From NCBI RefSeq assembly GCF_902686445.1, contig NC_062227.1, forward strand, positions 18,303,678 to 18,367,677: a DNA stretch of 64,000 nt, written 5' to 3'. Made by a program: the position numbers and the translations under genes. Positions 44,317 through 56,879 of this stretch are shown here, piece after piece (the first letter of the stretch is position 1; each line of letters begins with the position of its first letter). The DNA is from Sciurus carolinensis (taxonomy: Eukaryota > Chordata > Mammalia > Rodentia > Sciuridae). Under the pieces are notes generated by a model. It worked only from the letters and a program-made list of their open reading frames with translations. It was not told where the DNA came from and ran no database searches.

Positions 44317-47300
44317 GTGTCAAAAATTTTAAATATGAACCAAATGACTGGGATTACAAATCATATCTCAATAATAACCCTGAATGTTAATGGCCTGAAT
44401 TCATCAATCAAAAGACATAGACTGGCAGATTGGATTAAAAAGAAAGATCCAACAATATGTTGCCTGCAAGAGACTCACCTCATAGAAAGAGATACCCATA
44501 GACTAAAGGTGAAAGGATGGGGAAAAACATACCATGCACATGGGCTCAGCAAAAAAGCTGGAGTATCCATCTTCATTTCAGATAATGTGGACTTCAAGCC
44601 AATGTTAGTTAGAAGGGATAAAGAAGGACATTTCATACTGCTTAAGGGAAGCATAAATCAGCAAGATATAACAATCATAAACATCTATGCCCCAAACAGT
44701 GGCTCATCCATATATGTTAAACAAATCCTTCTCAATTTTAGAAACCAAATAGACCATAACACAATAATACTAGGTGATTTTAACACGCCTCTTTCACCAC
44801 TGGACAGATCTTCCAAAAAAAAATTGAACAAAGAAACCATAGATCTCAATAACACTATCAACAATTTAGACTTAACAGACATTTATAGAATATACCATCC
44901 AACCAAGAGCGAATACACTTTCTTCTCAGCAGCACATGGATCCTTCTCTAAAATAGACCATATATTATGCCACAAAGCTAATGTCAGCAAATACAAGAAG
45001 ATAGAGACACTACCTTGTATTCTATCAGATCATAATGGATTGAAGTTACAAATTAATGAAAGAGTAAAAAACAGAAACTACTCCAACACCTGGAGATTAA
45101 ATAATATGCTACTATATGATGAATGGATAACAGAAGATATTAGGAAGGAAATTAAAAAATTCTTAGAGGTAAACGAGAACAAAGAAACAACATATCAAAA
45201 TCTCTGGGACACTATGAAAGCGGTACTTAGAGGAAGATTTATTTCATGGAGCGCATTTAATAAAAGAAGTAAAACTCAAAAAATAAATGACCTAACACTA
45301 CAGCTCAAAGCCCTAGAAAAAGAAGAACAGACCAACACCAAAAGTAGTAGAAGACAGGAAATAGTTAAACTGAGAGCTGAAATCAACGAAATTGAAACGA
45401 AAGAAACAATACAAAAAATTGACAAAATAAATAGTTGGTTCTTCGAAAAAATAAACAAAATTGATAAACCTTTAGCCACACTAACAAAGAGAAGACGAGA
45501 GAAAACCCAAATCACTAAAATTCAGAATGAACAAGGAAATATCACAACAGACACGACCGAAATACAAAACATAATTAGAAGCTATTTTGAAAATCTATAC
45601 TCCAAAAAAATAGAAAATTTCGAAGACATCAACAGGTTTCTAGAGACATATGAATTGCCTAAACTGAACGAGGAGGACATACACAATTTAAATAGACCAA
45701 TTTCAAGTAATGAAATAGAAGAAGTCATCAAAAGCCTTCCAACAACGAAAAGTCCAGGACTGGGTTCTCAGCCGAGTTCTACAAAACTTTTAAAGAAGAA
45801 CTCATTCCAATACTTCTCAAAGTATTCCAGAAAATAGAAGAGGAGGGAACTCTCCCAAACTCATTCTATGAAGCCAATATTACCCTGATTCCTAAACCAG
45901 ACAGAGACACATCGAGGAAAGAAAATTTCAGACCAATATCCTTAATGAACATCAACGCAAAAATTCTAAACAAAATTTTAGCAAATCGCATACAAAAACA
46001 TATTAAAAAGATAGTGCACCATGATCAAGTGGGTTTCATCCCAGGGATGCAAGGTTGGTTCAACATCAGAAAATCAATAAATGTAATTCACCATATCAAT
46101 AGACTTAAAGTCAAGAATCACATGATTATTTCGATAGATGCAGAAAAAGCATTTGATAAAATACAGCACCCCTTCATGCTCAAAACACTAGAAAGAATAG
46201 GGATAGTGGGAACATTCCTTAACATTGTAAAGGCCATCTATGCTAAACCCATGGCTAATATCATTCTTAATGGTGAAAAACTGAAAGCATTCCCTCTAAA
46301 AACTGGAACAAGGCAGGGATGCCCTCTTTCACCACTTCTATTCAATATCGTCCTTGAAACTCTAGCCAGAGCAATTAGACAGACCAAAGAAATTAAAGGG
46401 ATACGAATAGGAAAAGAAGAACTCAAACTATCCCTATTTGCTGATGATATGATGGTATACTTAGAGGAACCAGGAAATTCCACCAGAAAACTTTTAGATC
46501 TCATAAGTGAATTCAGTAAAGTAGCGGGATATAAGATCAATGCACATAAATCGAAGGCATTTTTATATATAAGCGATGAATCTTCAGAAAGAGAAATTAG
46601 GAAAACTACCCCATTCAATATAGCTTCGAAAAAAATAAAGTATTTGGGAATCAATCTCACAAAAGAGGTGAAAGACCTCTACAATGAGAACTACAGAACA
46701 CTAAAGAAAGAAATTCAAGAAAACCTTAGAAGATGGAAAGATCTCCCATGTTCTTGGATAGGAAGAATTAATATTGTCAAAATGGCCATACTACCAAAAG
46801 TGCTATACAGATTCAATGCAATTCCAATTAAAATCCCAATGATGTACCTTACAGAAATAGAGCAAGCAATTATGAAATTCATCTGGAAGAATAAAAAACC
46901 CAGAATAGCTAAAGCAATCCTTGGCAGAAAGAGTGAAGCAGGGGGTATCGCAATACCAGATCTTCAACTCTACTAAAAAGCAATAGTAACAAAAACGGCA
47001 TGGTATTGGTACCAAAATAGAAAGGTGGATCAATGGTACAGAATAGAGGACACGGACACAAACCCAAATAAATACAATTTTCTCATACTAGACAAAGGTT
47101 CCAAAAATATGCAATGGAGAAAAGATAGCCTCTTCAACAAATGGTGCTGGGAGAATTGGAAATCCATATGCAACAGAATGAAACTAAACCCATATCTCTC
47201 ACCATGCACAAAACTAAACTCAAAATGGATTAAGGATCTCAGAATCAGACCAGAGACCTTGCATCTTATAGAAGAAAAAGTAGGTCCAGAGCTTCAACAT

Positions 47301-48080
47301 GTCGGCTTAGGACCAGACTTCCTCAACAGGACTCCCATAGCACAAGAAATAAAAGCAAGAATTAGTAACTGGGATAGATTCAAACTAAAAAGCTTTCTCT
47401 CAGCAAAGGAAACTATCAGCAATGCAAAGAAAGAGCCTACAGAGTGGGAGAAAATCTTTGCCAATCATACTTCAGATAGAGCGCTAATCTCCAGAATCTA
47501 TAAAGAACTCAAAAAACTCTACACCAAGAATGTAAATAATCCAATTGACAAATGGGCTAAGGAAATGAATAGACACTTCACAGAAGAAGATGTACAAGCA
47601 ATCAATAAACATATGGAAAAATGTTCAACATCTCTAGTAATAAGAGAAATGCAAATCAAAACCACCCTAAGATTCCATCTCACCCCAATTAGAATGGCAA
47701 TTATCAAGAATACAAGCAACAACAGGTGTTGGCGAGGATGTGGGGAGAAAGGTACAGTCTTACATTGCTGGTGGGGCTGCAAATTAGTGCAGCCACTCTG
47801 GAAAGCAGTGTGGAGATTCCTTAGAAAACTTGGAATGGAAACACCATTTGACCCAGCTATCCCACTCCTTGGCCTATACCCAAAGGACTTAAAATCAGCA
47901 TATTACAGAGATACAGCCACATCAATGTTCATAGCTGCTCAGTTCACAATAGCCAGATTGTGGAACCAACCTAGATGTCCTTCAATTGATGAATGGATAA
48001 AGAAAATGTGGTATATATATACAATGGAATATTACTCAGCCATAAAGAATGATAAAATTATGGCATTTGCAGGCAAATGA
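44317..48080 (+). pseudogene. L1 ORF2: L1 ORF2, one 4-base deletion and two nonsense codons
   Basis: The endonuclease and the linker to the reverse transcriptase are open from 44317 to about 45760 (506 codons). A 4-base deletion near 45760 destroys the PGPDGF motif at the start of the reverse transcriptase fingers. The frame resumes and contains [14 protein letters not shown] and FADD near 46437. TAC to TAA at 46974 stops it, it reopens to CWRGC...HCWWGC near 47730, and a TGG to TGA change at 48078 removes the last 38 or so residues. Other domains match the first copy almost perfectly. Confidence 0.94.
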
Positions 48081-48427
48081 ATGAAACTGGAGAATATCAT
48101 GCTAAGTGAGATAAGCCAATCTCAAAAAACCAAAGGAAGAATGATATCGCTAATAAGTGGATGATGACACATAATGGGGGGTGGGAAGGGTTAGTGTTGG
48201 GGTTGGAGTTGGGTTTAGGGAGGGGGGCAGGAATGGAGGATGGAAGGACTGTATAGATGGAGGGGAAGGGTGGGAGGGGAGGGGGGGAAGGGAAAAAATG
48301 GCAGAATGAATCAAACAACATTACCCTATGTAAATTTATGATTACACAAATGGTATGCCTTTACGCCATGTACAAATAGAGAAACAACATGTATCCCATT
48401 TGTTTACAATAAAAAGAAAAAAAAAAC
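48081..48427 (+). other. L1 ORF2 tail and 3'UTR, second copy
   Basis: The last ORF2 codons are followed by the same G-rich purine tract (about 48176-48290) and a short A-rich tail. Potential G-quadruplex runs are conserved between the two copies. Confidence 0.85.
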
Positions 48428-48441
48428 AACAAAATAACAAA

Positions 48442-48542
48442 CTGGGGATATAGCATATTTTGTAGAGTGCTTGCCTTGTAAGCACAAGGCCCTGGATTCA
48501 ATCCCCAGCAGAGCCAAAAAAAAAAAAAAAAAAAAAAAAAAA
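48442..48542 (+). repeat. ID SINE
   Basis: CTGGGGATATAGCATATTTTG, GAGTGCTTGCCTTGTAAGC and GATTCAATCCCCAGCAG give the A-box and B-box regions of an ID element, with a tail of 29 A. It lies three bases after the L1 target-site duplication. Confidence 0.88.
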
Positions 48543-49316
48543 GGTGTCAGGAAGGTATTAGGTGTTTTATGGTAAAGAAAACATGGCAATGCTAATGTCA
48601 TGCCTGTAGTAGATGTGAACTCCAAGGATGATGACAGCATTTTATATGTTGAACACAGTAAGTTTATTAAACATTGGCTGAATGCCTTATGCATTTAAAT
48701 AAAAGTCTTTATGATATAACAAGGTTTCTCCTTACACTGTACTCTCAACCAAGTGCCAAAGAGCTATACCACACTTGGAGTATTTTCTGCTTAATAATAA
48801 AAATTGAAGTCACCCAGTATGAAAAATTAGAGCAAGTGTTACCTCTATGGCTAGGACTATACTTGCTCTAACAATGGATGAAGAACTCTAGGAATACATT
48901 ATCCATGGGTCATCTACATCAAAGTCTAACTAGATCTCTAATTCTAGAAGATAAAATAATTTAAATTATCATTCAACAATGGGTATTATTATTATAGCAA
49001 AAAATGTGTGTAAAATGTTAATATTGTAGCAAATCCTGTACCAGGCTTTAGGAAGAAAGAGGGGACACATTAGGAATGCACCCACTCTTTATGGGTTACA
49101 AAGAGTAGCAATACACATACACAAGTATTTAATGATGTGCTAAAAGTGTTAAATGGAGACACAATCAGAAATGGAATGAGGGTGAAGATGGATGGCCCCT
49201 GTGTACCCCAGAAAGATAAAGAGCTGTTAGTTTGATTAATTGCAGTCAAACTATTCTCATAACACTTGGTACATTTTATTAACAAAGCACATATTAGTAG
49301 TCTTATTAAAAAAGGA
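48543..49316. other. AT-rich intergenic DNA, no gene seen
   Basis: Only short ORFs; no RNA gene, SINE or V segment could be recognised. Confidence 0.45.
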
Positions 49317-49405
49317 GTAGAAGTTGGAGATATAACTCAGATGGTATAATGAATGCCTCCCATGCAAAAGCCCGTGTGTTACAGCACAAAAAAGAGAAAA
49401 AAAAA
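49317..49405 (+). repeat. Old ID-like SINE
   Basis: GTTGGAGATATAACTCAGATGG, GAATGCCTCCCATGC and a decayed GTGTGTTACAG B-box are followed by an A-rich tail. Strongly diverged from the other ID copies. Confidence 0.55.
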
Positions 49406-49464
49406 CTGTATTTAATGTTAATTCAGTAGAAATACAGTTTTGAAAAAGTGCTATAGCAGAAGGG

Positions 49465-49480
49465 AAAAAGAAAATACATG
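49465..49480 (+). repeat. Target-site duplication, left copy, third LINE-1
   Basis: AAAAAGAAAATACATG matches AAAAAGAAAATATATG at 55781-55796 in 15 of 16 positions, bracketing the third L1. The A-rich content lowers certainty. Confidence 0.6.
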
Positions 49481-49679
49481 GGCCTTTCACCTACACTTTA
49501 CTCACCACCTGAGAATCATCTCCAGATTGTCAGACAGCTGCCAGCAGACTGACCGCAGACCACCAGTGGAGCGCCAGCTGCCTGATGTTGCCTGGAAGTT
49601 CTCTGTCACACTACCTGCAGGTTTGATTACACGTGGCTGCCGTCATTTTGAGACAACAGCCAGGCTCTGTAGGACCCCT

Positions 49680-49925
49680 GGCTGGACTGACTGAGTCCTG
49701 TCTCCAGGATCCCTCAGCCCAACCGATTATTCCCTGCCTCAGGGGACCTCACATCAACTGACTGCTCCCTGCCACCAGGACCCCCAGATCAAATGACTGC
49801 ATCCTATCACCGGGACTCCAGACCAACTGATTGCACCCGGCCTCCAGGATCCCGCAATCACACCACACACACTTAATCTCCAGGACCCCTGCCTGACCAA
49901 TTGCACCCTGACTCCAGGACCTCCA
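49680..49925 (+). promoter_or_regulatory. Short-monomer 5'UTR of the third LINE-1
   Basis: Six or so tandem copies of a roughly 35-base unit, each with TGACTGCTCCCTGCC-like and CCAGGACCCC-like halves, run from about 49690 to 49910. Positions 49722, 49759 and 49793 start clear units. This promoter type differs from the 132-138-base monomers of the other two copies. Confidence 0.65.
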
Positions 49926-50652
49926 GCTGATCACCTCCACATCCTGAGCTGCAGGTCCCCATTTGACAACACATTTGGAAGCCAGAGCAGACATCTTGGA
50001 TAATCCTGGAAGCCGTAGCTCCAATCTTTAGGTGGGGCCAATCTCATCCTGAGACCCCTGCTGGAGACTTGGAGCTCAGTGTCAGGTACCTCTCATGCAT
50101 CAGGCTACTGAAGACTGGGAGGTTTCATTACTATATTACTGTTATACTGTAGATTTTCCTTTTTCTCCTTAATGAAAAATGTTAAGTTTTTATTTCTTTA
50201 CTTTCCTTGCTCTTTTTTCCTTTTGTTTACCTGTTCCCTCAAAGTCTCTTTCTCCCTTTTTGCATGCTAATATCCACTTTCTTTTGACTACACTCACACA
50301 CTTTCTATAATCTAGAACATCTGTATATTCTTTTCTTATCCCATAAAAAAGCTACATCCTACATCCCTCTGCATCCTCTTTGTCCTCCATTGGAAACTGC
50401 AGACCATACTGCAAATCTGTTTGTTATACTGAAGATAATATTTGAACTCATTCTGTTTATTATGACAATTTTGTTATTGTCCTCATAGGGGCTATTTTGT
50501 CTAGGATTGCATATTGTCTGAATTGGGTACTGCTAATATTGATCTCCCCTTAAAGAAAAGGTTTGGAAACCTATAGGGCCACTATAAGCCTATAGGGGGA
50601 AATCTGCAATACCCCAGATCTGCACTGCTAGAGGGGAAGATACATGAGCAAC

Positions 50653-51640
50653 ATGAAAAAATAAGGGAAGAAAATGATCCAAACAAATCTAGATTCTATA
50701 TTAATAGAATCCAATGACAGTATGTTAGAAGAAATGTCAGAAAAGGACTTCAGATTATACATAATTAAGATGATTTGTGAAGCAAAGGATGAGATAAGAC
50801 AGCAAATGCAGGCAATGAATAATAATATCAATAAGCTGAAAGAGCAAGTGCAAGAAGCCAAGATCATTTCAACAAAGAGATAGAGATTCTCAAAAAACAA
50901 ACAAACAAACAAACAAACAGAAATCCTTGAAATGAAGGAAACAATAAACCAAAAAACAAGTCTCAATGGAAAGCATCACCAAAAGACTAGACCACTTGGA
51001 AGACAGAACCTCAGACAATTAAGAAAAAATATTTAATCTTGAAAATAAAGATGCCCAAAAAGAGAAGATGGTAAAAATCATGAAAAGAACCTCCAATAAC
51101 TATGGGACATCAATGAAAAGACCAAATTTAAAAATTATTGGTATTAAGGAAGGCACAGAGATACAAACCAAAAGAATGAATAAACAGTTCAATGGAATAA
51201 TATCAGAAAATTTCCCAAACTGGAAAAATGAAATGGAAAATCAAATATAAGAGGCTTAGAGAAAACCAAATGCACAAAATCACAACAGATTCACACCAAG
51301 GGACATTAAAATGAAAATGCCAAACATTCAAAATAAGATAGGATTTTGAAGGTTGTGAGAGAAAAGCATCAAATTACATATATGGGGAAACCAATACGAA
51401 TAGCAGTAGACTTTTCAACCCAGACTCTGAAGGCTAGAAGTGCCTGGAAAAACATATTTCAAACTCTGAAAGAACATGGTTGCCAACTGAGAATCCTATA
51501 CCCAGCAAAACTAACCTTCAGATTTGAAGATGAAATAAAATCCTTCCATGATAAGCAAAATTAAAAGAATTTACAAATAGAAAGCCCGTGTTACACAATG
51601 TTCTCAACAAAATATTCCATGAGGAGGAAATGAAAACAAC
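50653..51640 (+). pseudogene. L1 ORF1: L1 ORF1, degraded
   Basis: The start codon at 50653 is followed by a TAA as fourth codon, where the young copies have CAA. Coiled-coil sequence (50674-50883), the RRM-like region with RPNLKIIGIKEG near 51120, and the C-terminal part (51346-51564) are recognisable in three frames, with several stops and shifts. A CAAA repeat expansion is near 50890-50920. Confidence 0.85.
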
Positions 51641-51739
51641 AATGTAGGTCAGCAAAGGGAGAAACTACCTTAGAGAAAAACCATTCAAAGAGAAAACCAA
51701 GCTAAGTTAAAAACCAAAAATAAGTCCAAATGACTGGGA

Positions 51740-54700
51740 ATAAAAATCAAATCTCAATAATAACCTTGAACATTAATGTTCTAAGCCCATCAATCAAAAT
51801 GTTCTAAATCAATCAATCAGAAGAATGGAATAAAAAGAAAGACCCAACAATATGCTGCCTGCAAGACTCATCCCATAGACAAAAACATCCACAGACTAAA
51901 GGTGACAGGATGTGAAAAAAACCACCACACAAATGGACTCAGTAAAAATGCGGGGATTTCCATCCTTATATCAGATAAAGAGGATGTCAAGCCAAAGTTA
52001 GTCAGAAGGGCTAAGGAAGGACATTTCACACTGCTTAAGGGAACCATAAATCAGGAAGACAAAATGATAGTAAATATTTATGCCCCAAACAATGGTGCAT
52101 CCCTGTACATCAAACAAATCCTTCTCAATTTCAGGAATCAATTAGACCAAAACACAATAATTCTGGGTGAATTTAACACACTGCTGTCACCACTAGGTAG
52201 ATCATCCAAACAAAAACTAACCAAAGAAACCATAGAACTCAATAAAACAATCAATAACCTAGAGTTAATAGACATATATAGAATATTCCATCCATCAGCA
52301 AGCAGATTCACTTTCTTCTCAGCAGCACATGGAAATTTCTCAAAAATAGAGCATATGTTATACCACAGCTATACAGTTATACCTAGCTCTTAGGAAATGC
52401 AAAAAATAGAGATACTGCCTTGTGTTCTATCAGATCATAATGGACTGAGAGTAGAAATCAAGGACAAAATAAAAAACAGAAATTACTCCAACACCTGTAG
52501 ACCAAATAATATGCTATTGAATGAAGCATGGATAACAGAAAAAAGCAGGGGAGAGATAAAAAATTCTTAGAGGTCAATGAGAATGATGATAAAACATATC
52601 AAAATCTCTGGGACACTATGAAAGCGGTATTAACAAGAAAATTATTTGCATGGAGCACATTCCAGAAAAGAATGAAAAGTCAACAAGTAAATGACCTAAC
52701 ATTACAGCTCAAAGCCCTAGAAAAAGAAGAACAGAATAACAGAAAAAGTAGTAGAAGACAGGAAATAATTAAAATCAGAGCTGAAATCAATGAAATTGAA
52801 ACAAAAGAAACAATTCAAAAAATTGACAAAACAAAAAGTTGGTTCTTTGAAAAAGTAAAAAAAAAAAAATAGACAAACCCTTAGGCACACTAACAAAGAG
52901 AAGGAGAGAGAAAACTCAAATTACTAAAATTTGTGATGAAAAAGAAAACATCATGACAGACACCACTGAGTTACATAACATAATGAGAAGCTCCTTCTAA
53001 AGTCTGTATTACAATAAAATAGAAACTACTGAAGACATTGACAAATTTCTAGAGACATATGCTCCTCCCAAGCTGAACCAGGAGGACATACACAATTTAA
53101 ACAGATCAATATCAAGCAATGAAATAGAAGAAGCCATTAAAAACCTACCATCCAAATAAAGCCCAAGACCAGATGGGTTCTCACCCGAGTTCTACAAGAC
53201 TTCAAAGAAGAACTCATTCCAATACTTCTCAAAGTATTCCAGGAAATAGAAAAGGAGGGTACCCTGCCAAACTCATTCTATGAAGCTTATATCACCATTA
53301 TACCCAAAACAGGCAAAGACACATCAAGGAAAGAAAATTTTAGATTAACATCCTTGATGAATATAAACGCAAATATCCTTAACAAAATATTGGCAAACCG
53401 TATCCCAAGACGTATTAAGAAAATTGTGCATCACGATCAAGTGGGGTTCATCCCTGGAATGCAAGGATGGTTTAATATCCATAAATCAATAAATGTAATC
53501 CATCATGTCAACAGACTTAAGGATAAGAATCATATGGGTTATTGATCCAGAAGAAGCATTTCACAAAATACAACACCCCTTCATGCTCAAAACACTAGAA
53601 AAAATAGGGATAGTAGGAACATACCTGAACATTGTAAAGGCTATTTATGCTAAGCCCATAGTCAGCATCATTCTTAATGGAGAAAAACTGAAAGCATTCC
53701 CTTTAATAACTGGAACAAGACAGGGATGTCCTGTTTAACATTGTCCTCAAAACTCTAGCCAGAGAAATTAGACAGACTAAAGAAATTAAAGGGATACGAA
53801 TAGGAAAAGAGGAACTTAAGCTGTCACTATTTGCTGATGACATGATTCTATATTTAGAGGATCCAAAAATTCCTCCAGAAAACTTCTAGACCACTTCAAT
53901 AAATTCAGCAAAATAGCAGCTTATAAAATCAACATGCATAAATCTAAAGCTTTTTTATATGCAAGTGATAAAACATCTGAAAGGGAAATGAGGAAAACAA
54001 CTCCATTTCCAATAGCCTCAAAAAAAAAAATAAAATAAAATACTTGGAAATCAATCTAACCAAAGAGGTAAAAGATCTCTGCAATATAAACTACAAAACA
54101 TTGAAGAAAGAAATTGAGGAAGACCTTAGAAGATGGAAAGATATCCCATGTTCTTGGATAGGCAGAATTAATATTGTCAAAATGCCCATACTACCAAAAG
54201 TGCTCTATAGATTCAATGCAATTCCAATTAAAATCCCAATGACATACCTTACAGAAATAGAACAAGCAATCATGAAATTTATTTGGAAGAATAAGAAACC
54301 CAGAATAGCTAAGGCAATCCTTAGCAGGAAGAATGAAAGAGGGGGCATCGCAATACAATAACTTTAAATATACTACAAAGCAATAGTAACAAAAAAGGCA
54401 TGGTATTGGCACAAAAATGGACAGATAGATTAATGGTACAGAATAGAAGGCACAGACACAAACCCAAGTAAATACAATTTTCTCATACTAGACATAGATG
54501 CCAAAAATATGCAATGGAGACAAGATAGCCTCTTCAAAATATGGTGCCGGAACAACCGGAAATCCATATGCAGCAGAATGGAACTAAACCCCTATCTCTC
54601 ATCTTGCACAAAAATCAAATCACAATGGATCAAGCACCTTGAAATCACACCAGAGACCCTGCATCTTATAGAAGAAAAAGTAGGTCCAAATCTTCAACAT

Positions 54701-55560
54701 GTCAGCTTAGGATCACACTTCCTTAACAGGACTCCCATAGCACAGGAAATAAAAGCAAGAATCAATAACTGGGATAGATTCAAACTAAATAGCTTTCTCT
54801 CAGCAAAGAAAACTATCAGCAATGCAAAGGGAGAGCCTACAGAGTGGGAGAAAATCTTTGCCACTCATACTTCAGATAGAGCACTAATTTCCAGAATATA
54901 TAAAGAACTCAAAAAACTCTACACCAAGAATACAAATAACCCAATCAACAAATGGGCTAAGGAAATGAACAGACACTTCACAGAAGAACATCTACAAGCA
55001 ATCAACAAACATATGAAAAAATGTTCACCATCTTTAGTAATAAGAGAAATGCAAAACAAAACTACCCTAAGATTCCATCTCACCCCAATTAGAATGGAGA
55101 TTTTCAAGAATACAAGCAACAATAGGTGTTGGAGAGGATATGGGGAAAAAGGTACACTCATACATAGCTGGTGGGCTTGCAAATTAGTGCAACCACTCTG
55201 AAAAGCAGTGTGAAGATTTCTTAGAAAATTTGGAATGGACCCACCATTTGACCCAGCTATTCCACTCCTCAGCCTATATCCAAAGGACTTAAAATCAGCA
55301 TACTACAGAGATACAGTCACATCAATGTTCACAGCTGCTCAATTCGCAATAGCCAGATTGTGGAACCAAACTAGATGCCCCTGAATTGATGAATGGATAA
55401 AGAAATTGTGTTATGAATATACAATGGAATATTACTCAGTCATAAAGAATGATAAAATTATGGCATTTGCAGGCAAATGGATGAAATTTGAGAATATCAT
55501 GCTAAGTGAGATAAGCCAATCTCAAAAAACCAAAGGACGAAAGATCTCGCTGATAAGTGG
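51740..55560 (+). pseudogene. L1 ORF2: L1 ORF2, degraded
   Basis: The endonuclease is seen in pieces (51902-52393, with NIYAPN and LGEFN), then SDHNG near 52430. The reverse transcriptase has DGFSPEFYK near 53170, TGTRQGCP near 53710 and FADD at 53829-53840, with several frameshifts. The last open stretch (54509-55201) ends with CWRGYGEKG, a zinc-knuckle with one Cys lost. At least ten breaks make this a fossil. Confidence 0.87.
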
Positions 55561-55796
55561 ACGAGACACATAATATGGGGTGGGAGGGAGTTGAGACTGG
55601 AGGAAGGAGGGTCTGTATAGAGGGAAAAGAGGGGTGAGAGTGGTAGAGGAAAGGAAAAAATAACAGAACGAATCAAACATCATTACCCTGTGTAGATGTA
55701 CAATTACACAGTGGTATGCCTTTACTTCATATACAAACAGAAACAACATGTATCCCATTTGTTTACAATAAAAATAAATAAAAAAGAAAATATATG

Positions 55797-56879
55797 AAGA
55801 AAGGCAAGTCAAAACAGATGTTCAATGACTTTAGCCCTGCTTTAACTTAGATTATTATTTGCACTTAGTTTGCTTATGGTAAAATATTTTCATGTGCTAA
55901 AATTTCTGCTTGGAATTGCAGAAAACTCACCTTGTAAAATTGTTTTGCAAGTCCATTACTTAGGAGTGCTCTGGGCATAGGCAAGAGACACAGAGATGGG
56001 ATTACATAAATTGTGGTCCATAACTACACTACAGATGGCCGATGGGTAGAGATTTGCATAGTTCAGAGTCCTGGGTATGAACTCATACCTTAGACTCAAA
56101 ACGATGTTGAGCTGAATGGTTGGCCACCTTACCTGCAACTTGGTTCTTAAGTTATTTTATGATTTGAAGCTTTGACCTTGCTCGTGTGTTCTTTCTAAAT
56201 ACTGTGTACATGATCATTTTCCATGTAAACCAGTAACCTGGGCATTGAGGGTGTTTTAATTCTAATGTACCTTATGAAACCTGTAACGTTGGTCTTCAAT
56301 CACTCTTAATAGGACTGAAAATCAGTACAGTCGGGAAGTTGGATGCAATCATGCTCTAACTGACTAGTGGTTTTGAGGGGAATACACACAGAAAAACACA
56401 CACAGAAAAGCAGAACTATGTGACATTGGGTAGTTAGGAGAGACATGATACCTTGTATGTAAATTATAATCCACTGTAAAAAATGTGTTGTTTTCTAGGA
56501 ATCTTACAAGCAGGAGTAAGGCATTTATGATTGAGGATCATTAGTGGCAGTGCTTTCCTAGCTGCCTTATCAACATGCCATTCTCCCTCTCCTCCTCAAC
56601 AGTTTTTCCTTCAGGTAATGGATTGCAGGATGCTTAAGCATTCTGAGAGCACACAGCATCTTCAGTCTGTTGAGTGTGACTTGTTGGCTGTTCAAGCCCT
56701 TATGTCCTTAGCTCTATCCCCCAGTCAGACCAAGGTCTCAGGGATCTGAAGGTTCATATTCAGAAACTCAAGTTGAGAGGTTCATGGCATATGGGGAGGG
56801 GCACAGGCTCAGGAAGCACTTACCATGGACATGGGGGCAGGACTTTGGGAAAGCATGTGGACACTAATTTTTTAAAGTG
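55797..56879. other. Intergenic DNA, no gene seen
   Basis: AT-moderate unique sequence with short ORFs only. An isolated ATTTGCAT occurs at 56052-56059 with no V segment next to it. Confidence 0.45.

Larger units (their letters stand above)
41433..48427 (+). mobile_element. L1: Full-length LINE-1, second copy
   Basis: A complete L1 of about 7.0 kb with a perfect 12-base target-site duplication. It resembles the first copy closely from 5'UTR to tail; differences are single bases, short indels and two extra promoter monomers. Disabling changes are one inserted base in ORF1, a 4-base deletion in ORF2 and two nonsense codons in ORF2. None is shared with the first copy. Confidence 0.97.
49481..55780 (+). 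mobile_element. L1: Older near-full-length LINE-1, third copy
   Basis: This L1 of about 6.3 kb has the same ORF1-ORF2 order but is clearly diverged, with many stops and indels. Its 5'UTR is unrelated in type to the other two: it has short monomers of about 35 bases at 49680-49920. It ends with the conserved ACATGTATCCCATTTG tail shared with the young copies and an A-rich tail. The element is in the same orientation as the two young ones, and a probable target-site duplication supports full length. Confidence 0.85.
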
